Shown piece by piece: positions 43,832 through 53,019 of a DNA stretch of 64,000 bases. The notes under the pieces were generated by a model. The model was not told the origin of the DNA. It saw only the letters and a program-made list of their open reading frames with translations, and did no database searches. Numbering within the stretch: the first letter of the stretch is position 1; each line of letters starts with the position of its first letter. This DNA comes from DATKPE01 sp035524335 (GTDB lineage Bacteria; Bacteroidota; Ignavibacteria; UBA10030; SZUA-254), in assembly GCA_035524335.1 (NCBI GenBank), contig DATKPE010000055.1, positions 1 through 64,000 of the forward strand, given 5' to 3'. The position numbers and the translations under genes were made by a program.

Positions 43832-45570
43832 CCGGCGCCGGAATCGGACAGATCGTCCTGTACCTGGGAGTTCTTCTGCTCCTGGTCAAACCGCTGGGCG
43901 CTTTCATGGCGAGAGTCTACAGGCGCGAGAAGACGTTTCTCGATCCCGTCGCCGGACCGGTGGAACGGCTGATGTACCGTCTGTCGGGGATAGATCCCGG
44001 GGCGGAGATGGACTGGAAGGCCAACGTCGTTGCGATGCTGTTATTCAATGTCGCGGGCCTCGGTATCGTCTATCTGCTTCAGCGTCTTCAGCAGTTTCTC
44101 CCGCTGAATCCGCAGGGGCTCGGGGCCATCACCCCCGATTCGTCCTTCAACACCGCCGTCAGCTTCGCATCGAACACGAACTGGCAGGGATATGGCGGTG
44201 AAACGACCATGAGCTACCTGACGCAGATGATCGGCCTGACGGTGCAGAATTTCGTCTCGGCGGGAACCGGCATGGCGGTACTGGCGCTCTTCATCAGAGG
44301 CATTGCGCGACACTCGGCGCAGACATTGGGCAACTTCTGGGTGGATCTGACCAGGAGTGTTCTCTATATCCTCCTGCCGCTGTCGTTCGTTCTTGCCCTG
44401 CTTCTGGTATCACAGGGGGTCGTTCAGACATTTTCGTCATATGCGACAGCTCATCTGCTGGAGCCCACTTCCGATACTGCAGGAGTGAAAGTCGCGGACC
44501 AGCTTATCGCGGTCGGGCCCGCGGCCTCGCAGATAGCGATCAAACAGCTTGGGACGAACGGCGGCGGGTTCTTCAATGTGAATTCCGCGCATCCGTTTGA
44601 AAACCCTACCCCGTTCACCGATTTTCTGGAGATGCTCTCGATACTTCTCATCGCGGCGGCTCTCTGTTACACGTTCGGAGACATGGTGGGGGATACAAGG
44701 CAGGGCTGGGCCCTGCTGGCGGCAATGCTGGTGATATTCATTTTCTTCGTCGGCCTGGCCTATTATAGTGAGGCGGGCGGAAATCCGCTGTTGGGGAAAC
44801 TCGGGGCCGATCAGCATGCCGGCCCGCTGAATCCCGGGGGAAACATGGAGGGTAAAGAGGTCCGGTTCGGCGTTCCCAATTCGTCGCTCTGGGCTGTGGC
44901 AACCACCGCGGCCTCGAACGGTTCGGTGAATGCGATGCACGACTCCTTCATGCCGCTGGGAGGTCTGGCGACGTTCGTCATGATGCAGTTGGGCGAGGTT
45001 GTCTTCGGCGGGGTCGGATCGGGGCTCTACGGCATGCTGATCTTCGTGATCGTCGCAGTGTTTGTCGCCGGTCTTCTCGTCGGGCGAACCCCGGAGTACC
45101 TTGGTCATAAGATCGAGGCCTACGAGATGAAAATGGCGTCGATTCTGATTCTGATCATGCCGCTTACGGTGCTGGGGCTGACGGCGCTGGCGGTCGTGAC
45201 CGACGCCGGCCGGGCGGGGGTTTTCAATCCGGGCCCGCACGGGTTCAGCGAGATATTTTACACGTTCACTTCCCAGGGAAACAACAACGGGAGTGCGTTC
45301 GGCGGGATAGGCGCCACGACGCCCTTTTATAATCTCACGGGAGGGATTGCGATGCTGATCAGCAGGTACTGGCTCGCGGTTCCGACTCTTGCTCTCGCGG
45401 GCGCGCTTGTCCGGAAGAAAAAAGTCCCGGCGGGGGAGGGAACGCTCCCGACCCATACGCCGCTGTTCATATTCTGGCTTATCTCAGTCGTTCTGATCGT
45501 CGGGGCGCTGAATTTCCTTCCGGGGCTTGCCCTCGGTCCGATTGTCGAACATTTCATGATGGTGCACTAG
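43828..45570 (+). CDS. kdpA: KdpA, potassium-binding and channel subunit
   Basis: 580 residues with about ten helices. All four selectivity-filter-like segments of the superfamily of K+ transporters are readable: SFASNTNWQGYGGE, QLGTNGGGFFNVNSAHPFEN, TAASNGSVNAMHDSFMPLGG and FTSQGNNNGSAFGG. It binds and passes K+ in the Kdp complex. kdpB begins one base after its stop. Confidence 0.97.
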   Translation: MTGAGIGQIVLYLGVLLLLVKPLGAFMARVYRREKTFLDPVAGPVERLMYRLSGIDPGAEMDWKANVVAMLLFNVAGLGIVYLLQRLQQFLPLNPQGLGAITPDSSFNTAVSFASNTNWQGYGGETTMSYLTQMIGLTVQNFVSAGTGMAVLALFIRGIARHSAQTLGNFWVDLTRSVLYILLPLSFVLALLLVSQGVVQTFSSYATAHLLEPTSDTAGVKVADQLIAVGPAASQIAIKQLGTNGGGFFNVNSAHPFENPTPFTDFLEMLSILLIAAALCYTFGDMVGDTRQGWALLAAMLVIFIFFVGLAYYSEAGGNPLLGKLGADQHAGPLNPGGNMEGKEVRFGVPNSSLWAVATTAASNGSVNAMHDSFMPLGGLATFVMMQLGEVVFGGVGSGLYGMLIFVIVAVFVAGLLVGRTPEYLGHKIEAYEMKMASILILIMPLTVLGLTALAVVTDAGRAGVFNPGPHGFSEIFYTFTSQGNNNGSAFGGIGATTPFYNLTGGIAMLISRYWLAVPTLALAGALVRKKKVPAGEGTLPTHTPLFIFWLISVVLIVGALNFLPGLALGPIVEHFMMVH

Positions 45571-45571
45571 G

Positions 45572-47701
45572 ATGACGTCTGCAGAGGGAAAGAGACAGGA
45601 TACGGGAACGACGGCGGAACAGCTGAAGAACAAGCCGATTGCGCTCACAGGGGAGATGTACCGCAGGGCTTTGATGGATGCGGTGCGAAAGCTGGACCCG
45701 CGGAGCATGGTGCGCAACCCGGTCATGTTTGTCGTCGAAGTCGGCAGTATTCTGACCACAGCGCTCTGGATCCAGGCGCTCGCCGGAAGGGGAGAAGCCG
45801 CTCCGTGGTACATCGGCGGAGTTTCCCTGTGGCTCTGGTTCACGGTCCTCTTCGCCAATTTTTCCGAAGCGCTTGCCGAGGGGCGGGGAAAAGCGCAGGC
45901 GGATGCGCTCCGCCGGGCGAGAAAGGACATCACCGCCAAGCTCCTGAAGGAGGCGCACTACGGTTCCGCATATGAGATCACTGCGTCGAGCGTTCTGCGC
46001 ACCGGCAATGTCTTTCTGGTGGAGGCGGGAGATATCATCCCGGCCGACGGCGAAGTGATCGAAGGGGTGGCGTCGGTGGACGAAAGTGCGATCACCGGCG
46101 AGAGCGCCCCGGTGATCCGCGAATCCGGCGGCGACAGAAGCGCGGTCACGGGCGGAACGCGTGTTCTCTCCGACTGGCTCGTCGTCCGGCTCACCGCCGA
46201 ACCGGGCGGGGGATTTCTCGACAGGATGATCAAGCTCATCGAAGGCGCGAAACGGCAGAAAACGCCGAACGAGATCGCCCTGAATATTCTTCTTGCCGCG
46301 TTCACGATCATTTTTCTGGTTGTCTGTGTCACGCTCCTGCCGTTCTCGCTCTTCAGCGTTTCCTCAGCCGGCCAGGGCGCTCCCATCACGGTAACGGTCC
46401 TTGTTGCCCTGCTGGTCTGTCTCATTCCGACCACGATCGGAGGCCTCCTTTCGGCGATCGGGATTGCGGGCATGGACAGAATGATCCGTCACAACGTCAT
46501 CGCTACATCCGGAAGGGCGATAGAGGCGGCAGGGGATGTCGATGTCCTTCTGCTCGACAAGACAGGCACGATCACTCTTGGAAACCGGATGGCGACGGAA
46601 TTCACCCCCGCGCCGGGAGTGCCGAAGGAACGTCTCGCCGATGCCGCACAGCTTGCCTCTCTGGCGGACGAGACTCCCGAAGGCCGGTCGATCGTCGTGC
46701 TTGCGAAGGAGAAATACGGTCTCCGGGGCCGGGATGTGCATGAAATATCTGCCCAGTTCGTTCCGTTCAGTGCCCAGACGCGCATGAGCGGGGTCGATCT
46801 CCAGGGCGAGGCGGGCGCGAAGCGGATCATCCGCAAAGGCGCCGCCGAATCGATGAAAAAATATGTGGAACAGATGGGAGGTCTCTTTCCGCCGGCCGTG
46901 GCGCAGACGGTTCAGGAGATCGGAAGGGCCGGGGCCACGCCGCTGGTGGTCGTCGAGAACAGCGACGTTCTGGGCGTCATCCACCTGAAGGACATCGTGA
47001 AGGGCGGTATCAAGGAGCGGTTTGCCCATCTCCGGAGCATGGGGATCAAGACGGTGATGATCACCGGCGACAATCAGCTTACGGCAACCGCGATTGCGGC
47101 CGAGGCCGGGGTGGACGATTTTCTCGCGGAAGCCAAGCCGGAGGACAAGCTGAAACTGATCAGGGAGTATCAGAAGGGGGGACGTCTGGTCGCCATGACG
47201 GGTGACGGTACGAACGACGCTCCGGCGCTGGCACAGGCGGATGTGGCTGTGGCAATGAACACGGGAACACAGTCTGCCCGCGAGGCGGCAAACATGATCG
47301 ATCTCGACAGCAATCCGACCAAGCTGATGGAAATCGTTGAAATCGGCAAACAGCTTCTCATGACCCGCGGCACGCTCACCACCTTCAGCATCGCGAACGA
47401 TGTCGCCAAGTATTTTGCGATCATTCCGGCCGCCTTCGCAACGACCTATCCGGCTCTGAATGCGCTGAACGTGATGCACCTTGCGACGCCGCAGAGCGCG
47501 ATCCTTTCCGCGGTCATTTTCAACGCCCTGATCATCGTGGCGCTTATTCCGCTCGCCCTCAAGGGGGTAAAATACCGGCCGGTAAGTGCGGTCCGCCTCC
47601 TCAGGCGGCACCTCTTCATCTACGGCGTCGGCGGCCTGATCGTTCCGTTTCTCGGGATCAAACTTGTCGATCTCATACTTGTGGCGCTCGGATGGGTATG
47701 A
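45572..47701 (+). CDS. kdpB: KdpB, P-type ATPase subunit
   Basis: 709 residues. P-type ATPase marks: phosphorylation motif DKTGTITLGNR, actuator motif ITGESAPVI, nucleotide-binding KGAAES, hinge MTGDGTNDAPALAQADV. Membrane segments and length match KdpB, which energises K+ uptake at very low external K+. It is followed, after 56 bases, by a beta-barrel gene and not by kdpC, which lies at the head of the locus. Confidence 0.97.
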   Translation: MTSAEGKRQDTGTTAEQLKNKPIALTGEMYRRALMDAVRKLDPRSMVRNPVMFVVEVGSILTTALWIQALAGRGEAAPWYIGGVSLWLWFTVLFANFSEALAEGRGKAQADALRRARKDITAKLLKEAHYGSAYEITASSVLRTGNVFLVEAGDIIPADGEVIEGVASVDESAITGESAPVIRESGGDRSAVTGGTRVLSDWLVVRLTAEPGGGFLDRMIKLIEGAKRQKTPNEIALNILLAAFTIIFLVVCVTLLPFSLFSVSSAGQGAPITVTVLVALLVCLIPTTIGGLLSAIGIAGMDRMIRHNVIATSGRAIEAAGDVDVLLLDKTGTITLGNRMATEFTPAPGVPKERLADAAQLASLADETPEGRSIVVLAKEKYGLRGRDVHEISAQFVPFSAQTRMSGVDLQGEAGAKRIIRKGAAESMKKYVEQMGGLFPPAVAQTVQEIGRAGATPLVVVENSDVLGVIHLKDIVKGGIKERFAHLRSMGIKTVMITGDNQLTATAIAAEAGVDDFLAEAKPEDKLKLIREYQKGGRLVAMTGDGTNDAPALAQADVAVAMNTGTQSAREAANMIDLDSNPTKLMEIVEIGKQLLMTRGTLTTFSIANDVAKYFAIIPAAFATTYPALNALNVMHLATPQSAILSAVIFNALIIVALIPLALKGVKYRPVSAVRLLRRHLFIYGVGGLIVPFLGIKLVDLILVALGWV

Positions 47702-47757
47702 CATTTCCGCATATTACTCGATCACACACATCATTCATCAGAATATCAGGACTGAGC

Positions 47758-49098
47758 ATGAAGATTTTTGCACCGCTGGTGTTGCTCTTCACCCTCGGCA
47801 CACAGGCATTGTCGCAGACTGAAAACGCTCCGGCTTCCGTACCGGATTCCGCCGTGACTGAACCGTTCGCATGGGGGGACTTCACGTGGCTGAACGGGAA
47901 CGACCGGCGTCACACGGCACTGCTCGACTCGAAATACTTTACCGGCGAGTTTCTCCTCGATGCGAATTACACGGCGTCCAACCAGCATCCGATAGATCAC
48001 ACGGTCGTCGGATCGACCGCACTCGCGCGGGACAACGAATTCGAAATATCCTGCGCGGCTCTCGGCGGCGATTTTCACTACGACAACGTCCGCGGAAGAA
48101 TACTCCTCCAGCTCGGTACAAGGGCGACCGTCGTTCCCCGGAACGACTTCAGCACCGGCCACGGGCAGTACGACCTTGCCGATGCGTACCGCTATTTCAG
48201 CGAGGCAAATGCGGGTTATCATTTCGACGCATGGCACGGCATCAACGTCGATGCGGGACTCTTCATGTCCTACATCGGTCTCTTCTCGTACTACAACGCC
48301 GAAAACTGGGCATATCAGCCGTCCTTCACTTCGGACAATACGCCCTGGTTCTTCAACGGTCTCCGGGTTCAGACATTTCCGTCGGACCGCCTGAAAATCG
48401 AGGTCTGGCTCATCAACGGATGGCAGTCGTACGCCAAATTCAACAACGGCCCGGGCGTTGGATGCCAGATTCTCTGGCGGCCGCAGGAGTGGATTTCCAT
48501 TCTGTCGAATAATTACATCGGCACCGACGGGCAGGACCTTCCGGACAGACGCCGCTTCCACAGCGACAACAGCCTTGAAATCCGTTATGCGGATGCTCCC
48601 GGCAGTTTTCTCAGGCGCGCAGCGTTTTCTATCACCCAGGACGCCGGCTTCGAACGCGGAGGCGGGGTCTCCGGATTCGGCACCGACGAAGGGCCACAGC
48701 AGTATTTCCTCAGCGGGATGATCTATCATCGCCTCTGGATGGCGAATGATCACATCGGGTGGACGTTGGGGGGAGGGTACATCAACAACCCCGGCCGGTA
48801 CCTTGTCCTTCTGCCGACGGGGGATGCGGGACCGACGGGCACCCATCCGTTTTCCGCCGCGCCCGGCGATCAGTTCCACGGATGGGATTGCTCAACGACG
48901 CTCGACTGGATGCCGGATGATTTCATTACCTGGCGCATCGAAGTGGTTCATCGCCAGTCGGACGTTCCCTATTTCGCCGGTCCCGGAGGCGTCACCTCGC
49001 CCGACGGATACGTTACCACACCGCTTCCCCCGACCTGGAAGCCCGATCTGGTGACTTCGGAAACACGGTTTATCTTCGCCCTTCTGGTACGGTTCTGA
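47758..49098 (+). CDS. Outer-membrane beta-barrel (porin-like, BBP2 type) in the kdp locus
   Basis: 446 residues from ATG 47758 (AGGA six bases upstream); signal peptide KIFAPLVLLFTLGTQALSQ. The remainder has alternating polar and hydrophobic residues, many aromatic girdle positions and ends in ETRFIFALLVRF, whose terminal Phe is the usual outer-membrane insertion signal. It resembles putative beta-barrel porin-2 proteins, which are often placed next to kdp genes in Gram-negative bacteria with this layout. It may admit K+ through the outer membrane; this is inference. Confidence 0.8.
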   Translation: MKIFAPLVLLFTLGTQALSQTENAPASVPDSAVTEPFAWGDFTWLNGNDRRHTALLDSKYFTGEFLLDANYTASNQHPIDHTVVGSTALARDNEFEISCAALGGDFHYDNVRGRILLQLGTRATVVPRNDFSTGHGQYDLADAYRYFSEANAGYHFDAWHGINVDAGLFMSYIGLFSYYNAENWAYQPSFTSDNTPWFFNGLRVQTFPSDRLKIEVWLINGWQSYAKFNNGPGVGCQILWRPQEWISILSNNYIGTDGQDLPDRRRFHSDNSLEIRYADAPGSFLRRAAFSITQDAGFERGGGVSGFGTDEGPQQYFLSGMIYHRLWMANDHIGWTLGGGYINNPGRYLVLLPTGDAGPTGTHPFSAAPGDQFHGWDCSTTLDWMPDDFITWRIEVVHRQSDVPYFAGPGGVTSPDGYVTTPLPPTWKPDLVTSETRFIFALLVRF

Positions 49099-49115
49099 CT
49101 GGCTGAATGCCGTAC

Positions 49116-49139
49116 GTCCCCGGCACTGTTTTCCGGGAC
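49116..49139 (+). terminator. Possible terminator after the beta-barrel gene
   Basis: GTCCCCGG and CCGGGAC pair with one bulged base over a 9-base loop; a GGGCTTGTTT follows at a small distance. Confidence 0.35.
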
Positions 49140-49164
49140 CGGGCTTGTTTAATGATGAGCGGTT

Positions 49165-49386
49165 ATGTTGGATAATGAGAACAGATTACAGGCCGGTAAT
49201 CCCGAGGAGCCCGAGGTGTTCCGGCCGCACTATTTACCCTACTACTGCGATCCGCTGGGATTAGCATCTGCTCGTCCCACCTCCCTGAGGAAGGCAGTAT
49301 GTTTCCTGTGTTCGGCGGCTGTGGTGGCGACCGGAATTGCCGAACTGCTCTTCATTGTCGTTCTGATTCTGCGTTTTGTTATTTGA
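49165..49386 (+). CDS. 73-residue putative membrane protein between kdpFAB and kdpDE
   Basis: Polar N-terminal half with aromatic residues (HYLPYYCDPLG), then two hydrophobic stretches merging into one or two helices (VCFLCSAAVVATGIAELL, FIVVLILRFVI). I do not recognise a family. The frame is clean and the position between structural and sensor genes makes it a candidate Kdp accessory protein, but the ribosome binding site is weak. Confidence 0.45.
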   Translation: MLDNENRLQAGNPEEPEVFRPHYLPYYCDPLGLASARPTSLRKAVCFLCSAAVVATGIAELLFIVVLILRFVI

Positions 49387-49546
49387 ACTGCACCTTTGCA
49401 ACGGATCGCACGATCCGGCATCCGAATTTCAGCCCTCTCTCTCTCCCTCTGGAAACCCGCGTAAATTGAAGGATTTCCTTGAAATATCAGTTCGCCGAAG
49501 GTGAATGACACCGAGATAATTTCCGATCCCTTTCTTATATTTGACC

Positions 49547-52228
49547 ATGACCGAACGACCGTCGACTTACAGGCCGGATCCTGAATTACTTCTGAGGACG
49601 ATACAGCGTGAACAGGACCGGCAGGGGAAGGGACTTCTGAAAATATTCTTCGGGATGTGCGCCGGAGTCGGGAAGACCTACAAAATGCTTCAGGCGGCGC
49701 AGGAGGCGAGGAAAAAGGGAACCGATGTGGCGATCGGATACGTCGAAACGCACCGGCGCGCCGAGACGGAGGCGCTTCTTCCCGGGCTTGCGGTCATTCC
49801 CCGCAAATCGGTCGAATACCGCGGCACGATCGTGGAGGAAATGGATCTCGATGCGATCATCGCCCGGCGTCCTGCGCTGGTTCTCGTCGACGAACTCGCG
49901 CACACCAATGCGCCGGGAAGCCGTCACACCAAAAGATATCTCGACGTCAAGGAACTGCTCGACAACGGCATCAATGTCTATACCACGCTGAACGTTCAGC
50001 ATCTCGAAAGCAGGGCTGATGCGGTCGCAAAGATCACCGGCGCGATCGTGCGCGAAACCGTCCCCGATTCGATATTTGAGCAGGCCTCCGACATCGAGGT
50101 GATCGATCTCTCCCCCGACGAACTGCTGAAACGGCTGGCGGAAGGGAAGGTCTACACCCCCGACCGTTCCCGTCGGGCCGTCGACAATTTTTTCCGCAAG
50201 AGCAATCTGACCGCGCTCCGGGAGATGTCGCTCCGGATCACCGCCGAGCGGGTGGAAGATCAGCTGAGGGATTACACGCAGGATGAACGGATCAGCGGGG
50301 CCTGGAAATCGGGCCAGCGGATCATCATGGGGATCAGCCCGAGTCCCTCGTCGGTGCATCTTATCCGCTGGGCGCGGAGAATGGCGTTCACGATGAAGGT
50401 GAACTGGGTCGCGGTCTATGTAGAGCGGTCCCGCCCGCTGACCGAAACCGAGAAGCACAAACTGGCGGAAAACATCGCGCTGGCACGCGAGCTCGGCGCC
50501 GAAATCGTCACAACTGCCGACGAGGACATTGCTTCCGGACTTCTGAGGGTGGCTCGGGAGCAGAATGCCACCCAGATCATCATCGGGAAATCGACGCACC
50601 GCTTCAGATTCCGGCGCCACATCCTGGACAGGGTCATCCGGGAGAGCGGCGACATCGACCTTTATGTCGTCGGAGCTCTCGAGCCCGACACGGGAACACC
50701 GCTCTTCCGGATGTCCGGAAACCTGCAGGCCCGCGCGCTCCATTATCTGATCGCCGCCGGGGTGATCTCCGGTGTGTCGCTCGCTTGCTATCCGTTCCAC
50801 GACATGCTCGGTTATCAGACCGTTTCCCTCATTCTCCTGCTCGTTGTTGCGCTCCTTCCCCTGCAGTTCGGGGCCGGCCCGGTTGTCCTTGCCGCACTGC
50901 TCAGCGCTCTGGTGTGGGATTATTTTTTCATTCCCCCGCGCTTCACGTTCCTGATCACGTCGGGGCAGGATGTCCTCATGATTGTGGTCTATTTCGCCAT
51001 CGCGGTGGTGACGGGTGTCCTCACAGTGCGGGTCAGGACACGTGAACGCACCGTCCGACTCCGTGAAGAAAAGGCAACGGCGCTCTACACGCTCACCAAC
51101 GATCTCTCGTCGGCGAACGGCCAGGATGCGGTGGTGCAGGCGGGTGTAAAGAACATCGGCCGCTTTTTCCAGGCCGATGTCGTGATTTTCCTGAACGAGC
51201 TCGACGGTGATTTCCTCAATGCTCCGCACGCCGCGAGCACATACACGCCGGATCAGAAGGAGCTCGGCGTCTCCGCGTGGGTCCATTGGAATGAAAAATC
51301 GGCGGGAAAGTACACCGACACCCTCCCGTTTGCTGAGGCAACCTACTTCCCCCTCTCCGGTCCCCGGTATCCGCTCGGCGTCATCGGGGTGAAACCGCGC
51401 CACCGCCTCACGCTCGACCAGGAAAATCTGCTTCAGAATTTCATCAGTCAGATTTCCTCGGCGCTCGACAGGGAGTTCCTGAACGAAATGGCGAAGCGCA
51501 CCATCTCGATCGCGGAATCGGAACGCCTCTACACGACGCTCTTCAATTCCATCTCCCACGAGATGAGAACGCCGATCACAGCGCTTCTCGGCACCGCGGA
51601 AACGCTTACCCGTCTTACCGGAGACGGACAGACCGATCTGCTCCGCCAGCTTGCTGCCGACGTGCAGTCCGCAACCTACCGGCTCGATCAGATCGTTCAA
51701 AACCTGCTCGACATGACGCGCCTCGAATCTGGTCTTCTGCGGCCGAATCTGGACTGGTGTGATCCCGGCGACCTGATCAATTCCGTTCTCCGTAAGCTCT
51801 CCGACGATCTTGCGGGGTACCCGGTGACGGTCGACCTGCCGGAAGGCATCCCCCTGCTCAAGCTCGATTTCACGCTGATCGAGCAGGCGCTCATCAACAT
51901 TCTTCGGAACACCGCCACCCACACCGGAAAGGGAACCGCGATCCGCATCGCGGTGGCGGCGGCAGGAGGTAAGTGCATCCTTACAATTTCCGACACCGGC
52001 CCGGGGTTTCCCCAGGAAGCGCTCGGAAAGCTGTTCGATAAATTTTACCGGGGACCGGGATCCACAAGCGGCGGTCTCGGACTCGGCCTTTCCATTGCCC
52101 TCGGCTTCATCGAAGCGCACAACGGCTCTCTCACCGTCAGCAATGCCGAGGGAGGCGGCGCAATGTTCAGAATAATCCTCCCACTGCCGGAGGAAACGAA
52201 CATCAGTCCGGAGACGAGGCATGAGTAA
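49547..52228 (+). CDS. kdpD: KdpD, potassium/turgor sensor histidine kinase
   Basis: 893 residues from ATG 49547. In order: KdpD domain (about 25-235) with Walker A GMCAGVGKT and Walker B-like LVLVDELAHTN; a universal-stress-protein-like domain (about 245-375); four membrane helices (about 395-500); a GAF-like domain (about 525-650); HisKA with the phosphorylated His671 in SISHEMRTP; and HATPase with NILRNTATH, ISDTGPGFP and GGLGLGLSIA. KdpD phosphorylates KdpE when K+ is limiting. It overlaps kdpE by eight bases. An in-frame TTG at 49541 is an alternative start. Confidence 0.96.
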   Translation: MTERPSTYRPDPELLLRTIQREQDRQGKGLLKIFFGMCAGVGKTYKMLQAAQEARKKGTDVAIGYVETHRRAETEALLPGLAVIPRKSVEYRGTIVEEMDLDAIIARRPALVLVDELAHTNAPGSRHTKRYLDVKELLDNGINVYTTLNVQHLESRADAVAKITGAIVRETVPDSIFEQASDIEVIDLSPDELLKRLAEGKVYTPDRSRRAVDNFFRKSNLTALREMSLRITAERVEDQLRDYTQDERISGAWKSGQRIIMGISPSPSSVHLIRWARRMAFTMKVNWVAVYVERSRPLTETEKHKLAENIALARELGAEIVTTADEDIASGLLRVAREQNATQIIIGKSTHRFRFRRHILDRVIRESGDIDLYVVGALEPDTGTPLFRMSGNLQARALHYLIAAGVISGVSLACYPFHDMLGYQTVSLILLLVVALLPLQFGAGPVVLAALLSALVWDYFFIPPRFTFLITSGQDVLMIVVYFAIAVVTGVLTVRVRTRERTVRLREEKATALYTLTNDLSSANGQDAVVQAGVKNIGRFFQADVVIFLNELDGDFLNAPHAASTYTPDQKELGVSAWVHWNEKSAGKYTDTLPFAEATYFPLSGPRYPLGVIGVKPRHRLTLDQENLLQNFISQISSALDREFLNEMAKRTISIAESERLYTTLFNSISHEMRTPITALLGTAETLTRLTGDGQTDLLRQLAADVQSATYRLDQIVQNLLDMTRLESGLLRPNLDWCDPGDLINSVLRKLSDDLAGYPVTVDLPEGIPLLKLDFTLIEQALINILRNTATHTGKGTAIRIAVAAAGGKCILTISDTGPGFPQEALGKLFDKFYRGPGSTSGGLGLGLSIALGFIEAHNGSLTVSNAEGGGAMFRIILPLPEETNISPETRHE

Positions 52229-52907
52229 CATTCCCCGCATTCTTGTGATCGATGACGAGCCCCAGATCCGCCGTCTGCTCGATGTCACACTCGGTTCCCA
52301 GCAGTACCGGGTTCTCCAGGCGGAAAACGGACGCGAGGGTCTGCGGCGGGCCGAGACCGACCGGCCGGATCTCATCATCCTGGACCTCGGACTGCCGGAT
52401 GCCGACGGAAAGGATATTCTTCGCCAGCTCCGGAGCTGGACCGACCGTCCGGTGCTGATCCTCTCGGTGCGGAATTCCGAGGATGACATTGTCGGCTGTC
52501 TCGACGCCGGAGCGGATGACTATCTCGTGAAGCCGTTCCGGACAGAGGAACTTCTGGCGCGGGTCCGGGCGGCGATGCGCCACCGGCAGGCGGCGCACGA
52601 ATCGCCGCTCATCACCCTTGCGGGGATTGAAATCAACACCGATACGCGCGAGGTGAAAAAACAGGGATCGGTGCTGAAGCTCACCGCGATCGAATACTCC
52701 CTCCTCATGCTCTTCGTCCGGAATGCCGGCAGGGTCCTGACCCACCGCTACATTCTGGAACAGGTCTGGGGTCCCTCCTTTACCGATGAAACACAGTACA
52801 CGCGCGTCTATGTCGGGTCCCTCCGGAAAAAAATCGAGGACAACCCGGCCCATCCCCGCATCCTCCTGACCGAATCGGGTATCGGTTACCGCTTTGCCGG
52901 GGAATAA
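52221..52907 (+). CDS. kdpE: KdpE, OmpR-family response regulator
   Basis: 228 residues. Receiver domain with acidic pocket Asp11/Asp12, phospho-acceptor Asp55 (IILDLGLPD) and the Lys of VKPFRTEELLARV; C-terminal winged helix with LTAIEYSLLMLFVRNAGRVLT split over the recognition region and VYVGSLRKKIE before the wing. It would activate kdp transcription; the direct repeat at 42935 is its likely site in this window. Confidence 0.96.
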   Translation: MSNIPRILVIDDEPQIRRLLDVTLGSQQYRVLQAENGREGLRRAETDRPDLIILDLGLPDADGKDILRQLRSWTDRPVLILSVRNSEDDIVGCLDAGADDYLVKPFRTEELLARVRAAMRHRQAAHESPLITLAGIEINTDTREVKKQGSVLKLTAIEYSLLMLFVRNAGRVLTHRYILEQVWGPSFTDETQYTRVYVGSLRKKIEDNPAHPRILLTESGIGYRFAGE

Positions 52908-52915
52908 GGGTACTG

Positions 52916-52944
52916 TTGAAACTTATCCCGGATCTTGTTAGATT
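52916..52944 (+). promoter_or_regulatory. Probable promoter of the T9SS BNR gene
   Basis: TTGAAA (52916-52921), 17-base spacer, TAGATT (52939-52944); about 70 bases before the chosen start. Confidence 0.4.
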
Positions 52945-53019
52945 TCACACCTGATCCACCATCAATTGGCCCTGCGGGTTTGTCTTCCGGCAGGATTCAT
53001 ACACCAGGAGATGAACCAC

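Noticed and set aside
49586..52489. 967-codon minus-strand frame opposite kdpD/kdpE
   Set aside because: Same reason: it mirrors kdpD and kdpE and has no start signal or domain.
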